Position numbers and translations under genes: made by a program. 49,641 bases of DNA from positions 1 to 49,641 of the forward strand of contig JANMGB010000059.1 of assembly GCA_031374415.1 (NCBI GenBank), given 5' to 3'. How positions within the stretch are numbered: position 1 is the stretch's first letter; the number at the start of each line of letters is the position of its first letter. The notes beneath the pieces are model-generated. The model did not search any database and was not told where the DNA came from. It saw only the letters and a list, made by a program, of their open reading frames with translations. Below are positions 49,611 to 49,641 of the stretch, piece after piece. Source of the DNA: CANHBY01 sp031374415 (GTDB lineage Bacteria > Pseudomonadota > Gammaproteobacteria > Burkholderiales > Burkholderiaceae_C).

Positions 49611-49641
49611 TCAGTTGTCGGGGCGATCCTGCTGCTGGATG
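49611..49641 (-). CDS. Possible C-terminal end of a gene continuing beyond the window
   Basis: On the minus strand, an open stretch from the window edge reads IQQQDRPDN and a TGA stop at 49613-49611, followed at once by a hairpin. The position before a hairpin suggests a real gene end, but nine residues are too few to identify it. Confidence 0.3.
   Translation of the reverse strand, partial: IQQQDRPDN

Overview
The window is a GC-rich chromosomal stretch that looks like a betaproteobacterium of the order Burkholderiales, most likely Comamonadaceae-like. The basis is the gene content (pgk, pyk, fba, purC, purE, purK and tsaC in the order usual for that group), the protein sequence style and the many short GTCATCCCCGC palindromes. 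No tRNA, rRNA, CRISPR array or complete insertion sequence was seen.

Layout. 1-1190: tandem CopD-like membrane genes (at least three copies, the first cut by the window edge) abutting a truncated COQ7-like gene. 1187-4052: a stress and light-sensing group with a renalase-type flavin oxidoreductase diverging from an ECF (RpoE-type) sigma factor, a very short anti-sigma protein and a BLUF blue-light receptor. 4535-6960: cyanide-insensitive-type cytochrome bd oxidase. 7229-12502: a six-gene run, rpe-queE-queD-(binding protein)-(binding protein plus VWA lipoprotein)-gph. 12830-16321: a 1163-residue protein made of two amidohydrolase-like halves. 16329-19600: a DUF1223 protein and a clan-A glycoside hydrolase. 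20079-21434: an unrecognised gene bracketed by two copies of an inverted-repeat element. 21770-25758: a chemoreceptor, then an AT-richer Hcp / peptidoglycan amidase / exported partner trio that reads as a type VI secretion cargo module. 25778-32029: FAD dehydrogenase, dacB, SemiSWEET, and tsaC-purK-purE. 32115-37841: CnoX-like thioredoxin, small cysteine-rich secreted proteins, an F-box-like repeat protein among gene scars, and a catalase-related protein. 37851-40944: TPR protein, purC and fba. 41206-45157: HTH-ATPase-STAS-like regulator, DUF481 protein, IS4 remnant and an AT-rich methyltransferase. 45196-47938: pyk and pgk. 48238-49491: an MFS transporter.

The central-metabolism genes form an ancestral syntenic backbone, opened at two places (between pyk and fba, and between purC and purE) by accessory DNA. 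The accessory genes share features: lower GC, Ser/Pro/Arg-rich N-termini, remnants of unrelated genes at their edges, and nearby copies of a 260-320 bp element with about 34-bp terminal inverted repeats (five copies recognisable by their ends, one decayed internal copy).

The most interesting leads are the F-box protein with four repeats that resemble a sigma-factor region 4 helix-turn-helix, the duplicated amidohydrolase-like protein in which one half has lost a predicted active-site histidine, the Hcp-amidase-immunity candidate, the cysteine-rich micro-peptide, and the catalase-family protein lacking its distal histidine. All functions are inferred by reading the sequence only; no database search was run.
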